Assembly (NCBI GenBank): GCA_003235365.1
Contig: QJWJ01000108.1
Coordinates: forward strand, 1-33,308
Direction of reading: 5' to 3'
From: Deltaproteobacteria bacterium
Lineage (GTDB): Bacteria; Myxococcota_A; Polyangia; Polyangiales; Polyangiaceae
DNA: 33,308 nt
This document shows, piece after piece, positions 26,801-33,308 of this stretch (the stretch's first letter is position 1; the number at the start of each line of letters is the position of its first letter). Under the pieces are notes generated by a model that was not told the DNA's origin, did not search any database, and was given only the letters and a program-made list of their open reading frames with translations. The position numbers were made by a program, and so were the translations under genes.

Positions 26801-27594
26801 AACACCGCGACGACCCGCAACTGGCTGATCGCTTCCCACGTGGAAGCGCCGGATACCGGAGCGGCTTTGTGCGATTGCCCTTGGCGCAGCCGCGCCATCA
26901 GTTCAGTCGTCTCGGCAGCAGGTCCATGACCGAGTTCGCGCTCGAGCACCACTCGGCAGTTCTCGTACTGATCGAGCGCATCGCCCAAACGCCCCTGGTC
27001 GGCGTACGCTTGCATTAGAGCGCGGTGCGCTTCCTCGCGCAGTGGGTCGAGCGAGACCATGCGAATCGCGGTCTCGGTCGCACCGACGATGTCTGCTTCC
27101 CCACGTTGGATCGAAAGCAACCGTCCCAGCGCTTCGACGACACGTTCTCGCAAACGCAAGCGCTCGCTGGCAAGCCAATCGTCGAAGGCGTCCGAGCGCG
27201 AACGAAAGCCTTCGAGCAGCTCGCCTCGATACAGCGCGATCGCCTGCTGCAGCGAAACCTTGTCCGACAAACGAGCCAGAGCCTCGAATTCGACGACGTC
27301 GATCCGCGCTTGATCGGGCTGGATCCACAGCTCGTCGCGGGTGGCCTCCAACAGCGCCGGGGGCAAATCCCGACGCAGCACCGTCAGTGCCTGGCGCAGG
27401 CTCTTGCGCGCATACTCATCGGACGAGACGTCACCCCACAGCAGCAACGCGACGTGCTCGCGCTGTTGTGGCCTGCCCGCGCGGAGGCACAGGTACGCAA
27501 GCAACGCGCGCGCCTTGCGTGCGGAGACGGAGCGCGCCGTCCCACACGATCCAACCACCTCGAACTCTCCGAGCAAGCGCACGCTGACCGTCAT
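23863..27594 (-). CDS. SARP-type regulator: winged HTH + BTAD + degenerate cyclase + AAA ATPase + TPR
   Basis: A 1243-residue cytoplasmic transcription factor. Residues 1-95 are an OmpR-like winged helix (VSVRLLGEFEV, then SARKARALLAYLCL) and about 95-240 the BTAD helical domain (ALYRGELLEGF, DPLREEAHRALMQAYADQG). Residues about 258-390 look like a class III nucleotidyl cyclase fold with dead metal sites: AIST replaces the first Asp and NTNTAM the GDG, while VVGDAVSQAGHLAASADPGAIVVS keeps the fold signature. The ATPase (about 420-760) has Walker A GEAGIGKTRL (about 452-460) and Walker B LLLIEDLHWADE (about 576-587). TPR-like repeats fill the rest. SARPs bind direct heptamer repeats and activate adjacent operons, often for secondary metabolism. 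The divergent PhyH operon and its TTTGRCG pairs are the likely target. No strong ribosome site is seen. Confidence 0.92.
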   Translation of the reverse strand: MTVSVRLLGEFEVVGSCGTARSVSARKARALLAYLCLRAGRPQQREHVALLLWGDVSSDEYARKSLRQALTVLRRDLPPALLEATRDELWIQPDQARIDVVEFEALARLSDKVSLQQAIALYRGELLEGFRSRSDAFDDWLASERLRLRERVVEALGRLLSIQRGEADIVGATETAIRMVSLDPLREEAHRALMQAYADQGRLGDALDQYENCRVVLERELGHGPAAETTELMARLRQGQSHKAAPVSGASTWEAISQLRVVAVLAISTVESPDAADEAHGELLDAVAEQGGLVLRNTNTAMVVTFGARRSQGSEVVRAVCAALRIVRTRAGRHACGIAYAQAMVTRTDAAVSVVGDAVSQAGHLAASADPGAIVVSESVRQGLQDSAVSRSVTLVPVLEVAGRARVWQVSDRPCEPSDELRVRFVGRSRETAILEAMLSACQASSLGQLIVVRGEAGIGKTRLMEHCAWLAERQGYRTYRAAALDFGPQSERDVVAQLTRAVLRRRAEPDSGPVGRSADFEPKSTRDRNLLLQLAGLDRPVSTEAAGRDMREARAARQRELWHELWQRETVLHATLLLIEDLHWADESALDPITNLLDLMQHSPLIVLVSTRPDGSAESPRWLGALRGHAVTSLDLGPFSPSEGRELARELSVTDPDLIATAIGRSGGHPLFLEQLLRTNRPAELTESIHAALQTRVDQLAPAEAAALGAASVLGLQFDLSTLSELLERDVPVDGLLRSGLIRNPGGRFMFAHALIRDAVYETLPPARKRQLHSRAARAVRHVDLGLVAEHLDRAEDVRAAEVYLEAAQEADSQERVSAALELADRGLALAADPGLGFTLTRVRARLLRRLGQRDAAEQAARDALAIATTNAQRARAYVSLAETLRGTPRDGEALSALESAQQTSAADDHATRSHIHYLIGSVLFPSGQSQASLEAHEQALSHAKLAGSANAEARALSGLGDAYYIQGDLRRATQHFERCVTVADQLGLARLARVNRVMLSLIRVFMLDRPAAAMNEMMNHAQLAHEELDLSGEAVARSSAMFGAILCSDAREREAIARQVVDIARRSGRHRLGVAAAAYVVEAQVAQGKAVDADRQLDAIYERCAEMDVPFAALNLLGPMLASASDDERRTRLFDEADQVLDGGRYVSHCLYSFCRFALDVCLQTRRFDRVERYASILERYSQPHEVCWGGYFAEWARTLSQWQRGHRDATIQRALLALGETARANGMRLESRRVDEALQA

Positions 27595-27743
27595 CAGTCA
27601 CGTAGCCTAACAGCGGTCGACCGGATCTGAACGCGGCAAACAACACCGCCGACGGGCGCCGTCTCTTTTGGCGTTTCTTTGACGGAGGGCGAGCGCGCGT
27701 TTTGACGTGATGGGCTCAGGTTGGTTTCCACGAGGAGACCCCA
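27595..27743. promoter_or_regulatory. Divergent promoter region between SARP and PhyH genes
   Basis: This 149 bp region separates the SARP gene (minus) from the PhyH gene (plus). It contains the TTTGRCG direct repeats (27667-27707) and a near-palindrome gacgggcgccgtc (27651-27663). The PhyH start has a strong GAGGAG ribosome site 8 bases upstream. No textbook -35 is visible, as expected for an activator-dependent promoter. Confidence 0.6.
27667..27707 (+). promoter_or_regulatory. SARP-type direct heptamer repeats (TTTGRCG)
   Basis: TTTGGCG (27667-27673) and TTTGACG (27678-27684) are exactly 11 bp apart, i.e. heptamers separated by 4 bp, the arrangement known for SARP operators. A third TTTGACG at 27701-27707 lies 23 bp further on, 37 bp before the PhyH ATG. 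All read toward PhyH. It is likely an activator site for the operon. Confidence 0.65.
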
Positions 27744-28649
27744 ATGCACTTCACTACTTCCCACGCCATCTCGAATCCCACCGCCCCCGACACCAGCTCG
27801 GCGCGGCATTCCAACGACGCCAGCCTGCAACAGGTGCTCGGCAGTCTGCGCCAACACGGCTACGCCATCATCGAAAACCTGGCGCCAGAACTGACCCAGC
27901 AGGCAGAAAGTGACCTCGAGCGATTCTTCGAGCGCGCGCCCATGGGCACCGGTACGTTCACCGGACCGCTCACGCAACGGGTCGCACGCCTGGTGGCTCG
28001 TTCCTCAGCCTGTCGGGAGCTCGTCACTCATCCGCTGGTGCTTCAAGTCGTCGAGCGCCTGTTCGAAGGCGAGTGCTACCACCCGCAGCTCGCGCTCACC
28101 CAGGCCATCCGCGTTCACCCTGGGCAGCTTTCTCAGGGGCTACATCGAGACGACAACGTGTTTCCGTTTCGACACCCGAGACCGCCCAGCGTGTTGTTCG
28201 CGATGTGGGCGCTGTCCGAGTTCAGCGAGAACAACGGCGCCACACGTCTGATCCCTCGAAGCCACACCTGGGACGACGCGCGCACGCCCAGCCCCGACGC
28301 GAGCATCGCCATGAGCATGCCGAAGGGTTCGGTGTTGTTGTGGGAAGGTGCGACGTACCACGGCGCCGGCAGCAACAAGTCCGACGAGGCGCGAGCCGGG
28401 GCGTTGTTCGGCTACAACCTGGGCTGGCTCCGTCAATACGAGAACCAGTACCTCGCCGTTCCCCCTGAGCTGGCGCGCACGCTCTCCCCCGTGCTGCAAG
28501 ACTTGCTGGGATACCGCAACCACGGCTACCTCGGTAGCTACGAGAACCAAGACGCTCGCGCGCTACTCCAAGAGCCCGACCTCGAGCTACCCGCGCCAAG
28601 CGACTTGTTCACGGAAGACCTCGAGCTGCGCTCCCGCAATCGGCACTGA
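27744..28649 (+). CDS. PhyH-family (phytanoyl-CoA dioxygenase-like) Fe(II)/2-oxoglutarate oxygenase
   Basis: This 301-residue protein starts at an ATG preceded by GAGGAG. The PhyH double-stranded beta-helix fold is shown by the iron ligands His134 and Asp136 (GLHRDDN), distal His206 (EGATYHGAGSNKS) and a downstream Arg217 suited to bind 2-oxoglutarate. The enzyme would hydroxylate an unactivated C-H bond, giving succinate and CO2; the substrate is unknown, and PhyH homologues act on lipids, ectoine and many natural products. It is the first gene of a same-strand run divergent from the SARP regulator, separated by SARP-type repeats. An OsmC-like protein and two flavoenzymes follow, so it is probably the lead enzyme of a tailoring or degradation pathway. 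Confidence 0.88.
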   Translation: MHFTTSHAISNPTAPDTSSARHSNDASLQQVLGSLRQHGYAIIENLAPELTQQAESDLERFFERAPMGTGTFTGPLTQRVARLVARSSACRELVTHPLVLQVVERLFEGECYHPQLALTQAIRVHPGQLSQGLHRDDNVFPFRHPRPPSVLFAMWALSEFSENNGATRLIPRSHTWDDARTPSPDASIAMSMPKGSVLLWEGATYHGAGSNKSDEARAGALFGYNLGWLRQYENQYLAVPPELARTLSPVLQDLLGYRNHGYLGSYENQDARALLQEPDLELPAPSDLFTEDLELRSRNRH

Positions 28650-28711
28650 ATTGCGCAAATCACGAAGCTATCTGCACCCCATCAACCAACACCACGAAAC
28701 AGGACACAGAC

Positions 28712-29350
28712 ATGACGACACATGCAACGCAAACCTCCAGCAACGGAAAACACGCAGAGAAAGCCGCGGTTCGACGTGAACCGGTACCCCTCAACGGCGT
28801 CGATACGCCCAATCTATTCGCGACCATCAACGCCGTCGGGCAGCAACCCGAGCTGGCCGAGTTTCGCTTCCGCGCGACCAATCGCTGGCTGAGCGGGACC
28901 CACACCCGAACCGAGATCGGTCCGTTCAGTGGCGCTGGCGGTGAGCACGAGCACGCTCAGCGCTTCGAATACGACGGCGATCACCATCCGGTGCTTTGCG
29001 GTCAGGGCAACGCCCCGGCACCCATCGAATACCTGCTGCACGCGCTGGCATCGTGCATCGCCGCGGGCGTGGGCAACGTGGCCGCAGCGCGAGGAGTCCA
29101 ACTCGATTCGGTCGTGGCCACCGTGGAAGGCAACATCAACTTGCTGGGCCTCTTGGGCCTGTCGGACCGAGTTCGCAACGGCTACTCGGGGATCAAGATT
29201 CACTTCGACATCCAGGGAGATGCCCCGCCCGAAAAGTTGCGGCAAATAGTCGAGCAATCGCGGGCCAGATCTGCGGTCTTCGACTCCTTGACGAACGGTG
29301 TCCCCGTCCAACTCAGCGTGGCGGCCCGAAACCGAGAAGGCCGCGAGTAG
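28712..29350 (+). CDS. OsmC-family protein with a single active-site cysteine
   Basis: A 212-residue protein with AGGA before the ATG. The OsmC fold is indicated by APIEYLLHALASCIAAGV (Cys115, the usual first reactive Cys) and the C-terminal RSAVFDSLTNGVPVQL motif. In peroxidase-active OsmC/Ohr proteins the latter position carries the second Cys; here it is a Ser, as in the YhfA-like subgroup, so classical thiol peroxidase activity is unlikely without another partner. The 40-residue N-terminal extension (HATQTSSNGKHAEK) is disordered. It lies 62 nt after PhyH and before two flavin oxidoreductases, which suggests a thiol or acyl-transfer step, or protection against a reactive product. That role is inferred. 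Confidence 0.85.
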   Translation: MTTHATQTSSNGKHAEKAAVRREPVPLNGVDTPNLFATINAVGQQPELAEFRFRATNRWLSGTHTRTEIGPFSGAGGEHEHAQRFEYDGDHHPVLCGQGNAPAPIEYLLHALASCIAAGVGNVAAARGVQLDSVVATVEGNINLLGLLGLSDRVRNGYSGIKIHFDIQGDAPPEKLRQIVEQSRARSAVFDSLTNGVPVQLSVAARNREGRE

Positions 29351-29469
29351 CGCGGGCTCTCGCGACCGACACCGCAAGTACATGGCTCTAGCTCCATCCC
29401 GGCACGCAGGGGGCCCGATTGGAGCGGTCGCATCGACTGAATTGGCCGCTGGCCAGCAAGGGTGAAGCT

Positions 29470-30708
29470 GTGAAGCGTACGGACGTCGTGATCATCGGTG
29501 GGGGACAATCGGGGTTGGCCATGAGCCGTTGCCTGTCGAGGCTGCAGGTCGAGCACGTCGTGTTCGAGCGTGGCCGGGTAGCGCAAGGCTGGCGCGACCG
29601 ACGGCCAGGCCTGCGCCTGCTCACGCCCAACTGGCAGACGCGCTTGCCGGACTTCGAGCGCCCCGACGATCCCGACGGATTCATGAGTCGGGACGAGTTC
29701 GTGCAGCGCCTGGAGGGGTATGCCCACGCCATCGACACACCGCTGTTCGAACACACCGAGGTTTGGTCCGTACAGGCGGCTGGTGAGGGCTTCACGGTTC
29801 GCACCAACCACGGCCACTACAGCACACCGAACGTCGTGATTGCGACCGGCCATTGCGCACGAGAACACGTGCCCGCGATGGCCGCGTCGCTACACCCGAA
29901 CGTCCAGCAATTGACGCCGAGCCAGTACCGAAGCGCCGACCAGCTACCGCCGGGCGCCGTTCTGATAGTCGGCGCTTCGGCAACCGGCGTCCAGCTGGCC
30001 CAAGAACTGCAGCGCGCCGGCCGCTCGGTAACCGTTGCCGTCGGCAAGCACGCGCGCATGCCACGCAGTTATCGCGGTCGGGACATCATGTTCTGGCTCG
30101 ACGCCTCGGGGATCTTGCACGACCGGGCGGAGCAGGTCGTCAACCTCGACGCTTCGCGCCGCGGGCCGTCGCTGCAGCTCGTCGGCTCCACTCCCCGCCG
30201 TTCACTCGATCTAGCAATGCTCAGCGACAATGGGGTACAGCTCGTGGGTCGAGCGCTGGGGATGGACGGCAATCGCGTGAACCTCGCCAACGACTTGGCG
30301 CACTCGATCGCCGCCTCCGACGCCAAGCTACGGCGCGTCCTGGCGCGCATCGACCGGTTCATCGAGCGCTCCCCGTTTGCTGCAGAGACGGGACCGGCGG
30401 AACCCTGGCGACCGATCGCGGTGCCCCTCGCGCCGGGCGAACTCGATTGCCGGCGCGCCGGCATACGCTCGGTGATCTGGGCCACCGGTCATCGACGCAG
30501 CTACCCGTGGTTGCGCGTGCCCGTCCTCACGCCCGGAGGGGACGTGGCCCACCGCTTCGGGGCCACCGCGATACCGGGGCTGTACGTGCTCGGAATGAAC
30601 TTCCTCAAGCGGCGCTGCTCCGCGTACATCGACGGCGTCGGCGAGGATGCTCGAGAGCTGAGCGAGTGGATCTGGCAGCGCCTCAATGCGCGGAGCGTCG
30701 CATCGTGA
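29470..30708 (+). CDS. FAD/NAD(P)-dependent oxidoreductase, flavin monooxygenase-like
   Basis: This protein has 412 residues from the GTG at 29470 (AAGGGTGA upstream), giving MKRTDVVIIGGGQSGLAMSR directly; the further upstream frame adds only a poor sequence. The FAD site is GGGQSG (10-15); GWRDRRPGLRLLTP follows. A second Rossmann motif VGASATGVQ (about 167) binds NAD(P)H, and VIWATGH near 336 completes the FMO-type pattern. The classical FMO fingerprint FxGxxxHxxxW/Y is degenerate (AASLHPNVQQLTPSQY), so it may be a dehydrogenase rather than an N- or S-oxygenase. It lies 119 nt after OsmC and 65 nt before a second flavoenzyme. It is probably a tailoring or degradation oxidase; the substrate is unknown. 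Confidence 0.88.
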   Translation: MKRTDVVIIGGGQSGLAMSRCLSRLQVEHVVFERGRVAQGWRDRRPGLRLLTPNWQTRLPDFERPDDPDGFMSRDEFVQRLEGYAHAIDTPLFEHTEVWSVQAAGEGFTVRTNHGHYSTPNVVIATGHCAREHVPAMAASLHPNVQQLTPSQYRSADQLPPGAVLIVGASATGVQLAQELQRAGRSVTVAVGKHARMPRSYRGRDIMFWLDASGILHDRAEQVVNLDASRRGPSLQLVGSTPRRSLDLAMLSDNGVQLVGRALGMDGNRVNLANDLAHSIAASDAKLRRVLARIDRFIERSPFAAETGPAEPWRPIAVPLAPGELDCRRAGIRSVIWATGHRRSYPWLRVPVLTPGGDVAHRFGATAIPGLYVLGMNFLKRRCSAYIDGVGEDARELSEWIWQRLNARSVAS

Positions 30709-30773
30709 CGTCGCCACCTCAGACGACCGCCCTCCCCTGCTCCCTTACCACCGGTCGAGAGGAAAGCAGCCCC

Positions 30774-32057
30774 ATGCCATCCCACGCAAAGGCACCCTCG
30801 AAACGCTTCATTCGAACGCACTACGACGTGATCGTCGTCGGCGCGCGCTGCGCCGGAGCTGCGACAGCCATGTTGTTAGCCCGTGGCGGCCTACACGTCC
30901 TGAACGTGGACAAGGGGCAAGCCGGCACGGACACCCTTTCCACCCACGCGCTGATGCGCGGCGGCGTGCTGCAGCTGCAGCGCTGGGGTCTGTTGGATGG
31001 GCTCATCGCTCAGGGCGCCAGCCCCATCGACACGACGACGTTTCACTACGGCAGTGAGCAGTTCGAAGTAAACATCTCCCCCAGGTACGGCGTCGACAAG
31101 CTCTACGCTCCGCGGCGTCACCTGCTCGATGCAACGCTCGCTGATGCCGCGCGCGCGACCGGCGCAGACGTCCGTCATCGCACGTCGCTAGTTGGGCTGC
31201 TACGCGCCACGGACGGGCGTGTGATCGGCGTGAGGCTTCGCGACGCAGACGGGCGCATCCACTACGTGACCTGTCGCCTCGTAATCGGCGCCGACGGCGT
31301 GCGTTCAAAGCTGGCCGAGCTCGTCGATGCTCCCATCATTCGGAAGGGCAGGCACGCGAGCGGCACGATCTATTGCCACTACGAAGACATGGATACACGG
31401 GGTTATCATTGGCACTTCGCGCCGGGTTTGACGGCGGGCGCCATCCCGACCAACCGCGGTCAGACGTGCGTGTTCGTCGGCTTTGCCGCCGCGCGCTTCG
31501 CGCAGGTCGTTCGATCGGGGCTGAGCGAGGGATTTCAGCGTTGCTTGGAGCAATGCGCCCCGCGCCTGTCCACCCAAGTCCGAAGCGCCACACCAATCTC
31601 GAATCTTCGCGCCTACGCGGGTTCCGTGGGTTTCACCCGACGCAGCACCGGTCCCGGCTGGGCGCTGGTCGGTGACGCCAGCTACTACAAGGACCCCGGC
31701 ACGTCCCACGGCATGACGGATGCGTTTCGCGACGCAGAACTGTTGGCTCGGGCCGTACTGCGAGGTCGAGACCCCCTCGGTCGCTATCAAGCCGAACGCG
31801 ACGAGCTGTGCCGGCACTTCGCCGAGGTCACGGATCAGGTCGCCTCCTGCCATTGGAGCTTCGACGAGCTGAAGCGCTTGCACCGAGAGGTGAGCCGGGA
31901 AATGAATCGAGAGGCGGCGTTCATCGCCGCCTGGGACGCAAACCGACTCTCCCCAGAACGGTCGCACTCACTCATCGCAGCAGATTCACGCCCCGTCGAC
32001 AGCGCGGCATTGCAGCAAGCGGGCACGAGCACAACGGCCCCACGACCTTGCGACTGA
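30774..32057 (+). CDS. FAD-dependent monooxygenase/geranylgeranyl-reductase-like oxidoreductase
   Basis: A 427-residue protein with GAGAGGAAAG upstream of the ATG; the longer open frame from 29853 is a shadow of the previous gene. The N-terminal GARCAGAATA (23-32) is the Rossmann loop of the PHBH/geranylgeranyl-reductase group; GADGVRS (about 172) and VGDASYYKDPGTSHGMTDAFRDAELLA (about 300) are the second and third FAD motifs. Such enzymes hydroxylate aromatics or polyketides, or reduce isoprenoids, using NAD(P)H and FAD. The substrate is unknown; the C-terminal tail is Ser-rich and disordered. It is likely cotranscribed with the PhyH, OsmC and first flavoenzyme genes as a four-step oxidative module. 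Confidence 0.88.
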   Translation: MPSHAKAPSKRFIRTHYDVIVVGARCAGAATAMLLARGGLHVLNVDKGQAGTDTLSTHALMRGGVLQLQRWGLLDGLIAQGASPIDTTTFHYGSEQFEVNISPRYGVDKLYAPRRHLLDATLADAARATGADVRHRTSLVGLLRATDGRVIGVRLRDADGRIHYVTCRLVIGADGVRSKLAELVDAPIIRKGRHASGTIYCHYEDMDTRGYHWHFAPGLTAGAIPTNRGQTCVFVGFAAARFAQVVRSGLSEGFQRCLEQCAPRLSTQVRSATPISNLRAYAGSVGFTRRSTGPGWALVGDASYYKDPGTSHGMTDAFRDAELLARAVLRGRDPLGRYQAERDELCRHFAEVTDQVASCHWSFDELKRLHREVSREMNREAAFIAAWDANRLSPERSHSLIAADSRPVDSAALQQAGTSTTAPRPCD

Positions 32058-32070
32058 CGCGCGTCCGCGC

Positions 32071-32088
32071 TTTGACGCTGTTTTGGCG
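32071..32088 (+). promoter_or_regulatory. SARP-type heptamer pair (TTTGACG-N4-TTTGGCG)
   Basis: TTTGACG (32071-32077) and TTTGGCG (32082-32088) lie 11 bp apart, the same spacing and the same two variants as upstream of PhyH but in reverse order. The pair lies 80 bp before the lipoprotein ATG. This suggests a second SARP-controlled promoter. Confidence 0.55.
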
Positions 32089-32167
32089 GCCACGAAGACG
32101 CGCAGCTGACCCCCACCGACCACAACCTCCTCGTCGCGGGCACAACCAGCGCCCCAGGAAGGAAAGC

Positions 32168-33235
32168 ATGTTCATCCAGTCTACCCAGTCATTTGCCCAG
32201 TCTCGTTCATCCAGACAACAAACCAATCCATCAGCCACCGCAGTCACATCTCGACCTCAGTCGGTGAAGAGCGCGTCGCTGCTGCTCATCGGGTCACTTC
32301 TCGCACCGATTTGCGGCAGCGGACTGATAGCGTGTAGCGACGACGCAGCGTCCGACCGGGACTCCACGACGACTCACGAAGTCCTGGGTGGCGGGCGGCC
32401 GAAGGCATCGACGCCAAAAACGAAGACCAAGCAAGAAGAGCCGCCCCCCGCGGCAGAACGCATGCTCAGGATCGAAGAGTCGGTCATCCCGACCTTGTTC
32501 TTCTCGGACGGCGAAGGAAACGTCGTCACCGAAGACACGCCCGACGACACCATCGTGTACCGGGCGTTGCCCGGAGAACCGGACATGTTCCAACTCACTG
32601 ACACCGAGGAGCAGCCACTGACGTGGGGCAAAGCGCGACAAGCAACCGGTCAAGCCGAGGTTCACTGCGACGCTGCCGGTTCGCGCATCGTCATCGACGC
32701 GCGCGGTCTGATCCCGAACGGCGTCTATACCGGTTGGCTCGTCTTCTTTGGGGAACCGGGCTTTGCGGAGGTGGGGCTTTCGGCATTGTTGGCGGTATCC
32801 CCGGTCGGTCCAACTGACGGCTCCGAATCGGTGTTCGTCGCCTCGGAATCCGGACATGGTGAGCTCGTGGCAATGACCCCGAAAGCCGAGGCCACGGTGC
32901 CCTACGCGGCAGATGTATCTATCCCCCAGTGTCTGCTCGACACGTTCGAAGTACACGTGGTGCTCGCCTACCACCAGGACGGCAAGACCTGCGGAGACAA
33001 CCCCTGCGGCGACGATACCTTCGTCGAGCACTTGGCGTGGGTGATCAACGAAGGCCACGCCTACGAGCCGGAAGCACGGCTGATGTCTTTCCCAACAGGC
33101 CCGGGTGAACGGACTGCCCCTCACAGTTGCTTGAAGCAGCCCGACGGCGCAGAGCCAGGAAAGCTCACCCCGGACGGATCGGCAACGCCGATGCGCGACG
33201 TCTCCTCCGGCGCAGTGCCCATGTGCCGCCGTTGA
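32168..33235 (+). CDS. Lipoprotein of unknown function, last gene of the SARP-linked run
   Basis: A 355-residue protein with a strong AAGGAAAG ribosome site before the ATG. The N-terminal region is long (about 32 residues) before the hydrophobic stretch ASLLLIGSLLAPICGSGLIAC (lipobox Cys56); an internal GTG at codon 33 would give a shorter signal but has no ribosome site. The tether (about 57-100) is acidic and Lys/Pro-rich. The rest is one globular domain with VYTGWLVFFGEPGFAEVGLSALL and FEVHVVLAYHQDGKTCGDNPCGDD, where two Cys likely form a disulphide. I do not recognise the family. Its own TTTGRCG pair and a strong terminator suggest it belongs to the SARP regulon. Confidence 0.82.
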   Translation: MFIQSTQSFAQSRSSRQQTNPSATAVTSRPQSVKSASLLLIGSLLAPICGSGLIACSDDAASDRDSTTTHEVLGGGRPKASTPKTKTKQEEPPPAAERMLRIEESVIPTLFFSDGEGNVVTEDTPDDTIVYRALPGEPDMFQLTDTEEQPLTWGKARQATGQAEVHCDAAGSRIVIDARGLIPNGVYTGWLVFFGEPGFAEVGLSALLAVSPVGPTDGSESVFVASESGHGELVAMTPKAEATVPYAADVSIPQCLLDTFEVHVVLAYHQDGKTCGDNPCGDDTFVEHLAWVINEGHAYEPEARLMSFPTGPGERTAPHSCLKQPDGAEPGKLTPDGSATPMRDVSSGAVPMCRR

Positions 33236-33246
33236 AGCTCTCGCTA

Positions 33247-33280
33247 CGCCGGCGCACGCCGTTGTCCACGTGCGCCGGCG
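33247..33280 (+). terminator. Perfect 12 bp hairpin after the lipoprotein gene
   Basis: cgccggcgcacg (33247-33258) pairs perfectly with cgtgcgccggcg (33269-33280) around a 10-base loop, 12 nt after the stop codon. There is no T-tract but the stem is very GC-rich. It likely ends the PhyH-to-lipoprotein transcript. Confidence 0.65.
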
Positions 33281-33308
33281 CGGCGACCTTTCGAGTGGGA
33301 TCGCTTGG

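Noticed and set aside
29853..30773. Long 5' extension of the second flavoenzyme gene
   Set aside because: It overlaps the first flavoenzyme gene out of frame, is Arg-rich and low in structure, and a good ribosome site precedes the ATG at 30774.

Overview
The window looks like chromosomal DNA from a predatory or soil deltaproteobacterium of the Myxococcota, most likely a Polyangiales- or Nannocystales-type genome. The reasons are high GC, long Asp/Pro-rich lipoproteins with many disulphide-rich repeats (the EECDDGN-type repeat, Stig1-like repeats, RCC1 blades), an AgmX/PglI-type protein and a SARP-type regulator. This assignment is inferred from gene content. No rRNA, tRNA, transposase, CRISPR array or phage gene was seen.

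Layout. (1) 2-2742, plus strand: the end of a metabolic operon, with a biuret-amidohydrolase-type cysteine hydrolase (5' end outside the window), a double-domain nucleoside/sugar-type ABC ATPase and, after a 270 bp gap, a small ChrR-like cupin. A strong hairpin at 2783-2820 separates it from the next, convergent gene. (2) 2840-12640: envelope genes, namely a VWA lipoprotein on the minus strand, then a divergent pair made of a membrane protein with a signal peptide and a lipoprotein with a P-domain, a second Cys-rich lipoprotein, and a very long minus-strand lipoprotein with 11 EECDDGN repeats plus seven RCC1 blades. (3) 13098-14728: an IclR-family regulator translationally coupled to a class IV (branched-chain type) aminotransferase. 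(4) 14843-23601: an AgmX/PglI protein, a single-pass protein with a possible GspC-like domain, a 21-repeat Stig1-like lipoprotein, a small secreted protein, a lipoprotein with fourteen 27-residue repeats, and an Asp-rich globular lipoprotein. (5) 23863-33235: a 1243-residue SARP/pseudo-cyclase/AAA/TPR regulator, divergent from a same-strand run of a PhyH dioxygenase, an OsmC-like protein, two flavin oxidoreductases and a lipoprotein.

How the genes work together. Region 5 is the best candidate for an undescribed system. A SARP fusion regulator faces an oxidative operon, and pairs of a TTTGRCG heptamer spaced exactly 11 bp apart lie upstream of both the first and last genes. That is the geometry expected of SARP operators. 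Regions 2 and 4 form an island of surface lipoproteins, each with a different Cys-rich repeat family on a disordered tether. This suggests adhesion, prey contact or kin interaction.

The non-coding DNA is unusually structured. There is a five-copy array of a 16 bp near-palindrome with a period of about 42 bp (8233-8413), three TGCACAG sites at an exact 22 bp period (4490-4545), three TTCC-N7-GGAR sites before the IclR gene, and a roughly 55 bp dispersed repeat present in opposite orientations at 2321-2378 and 22194-22251.
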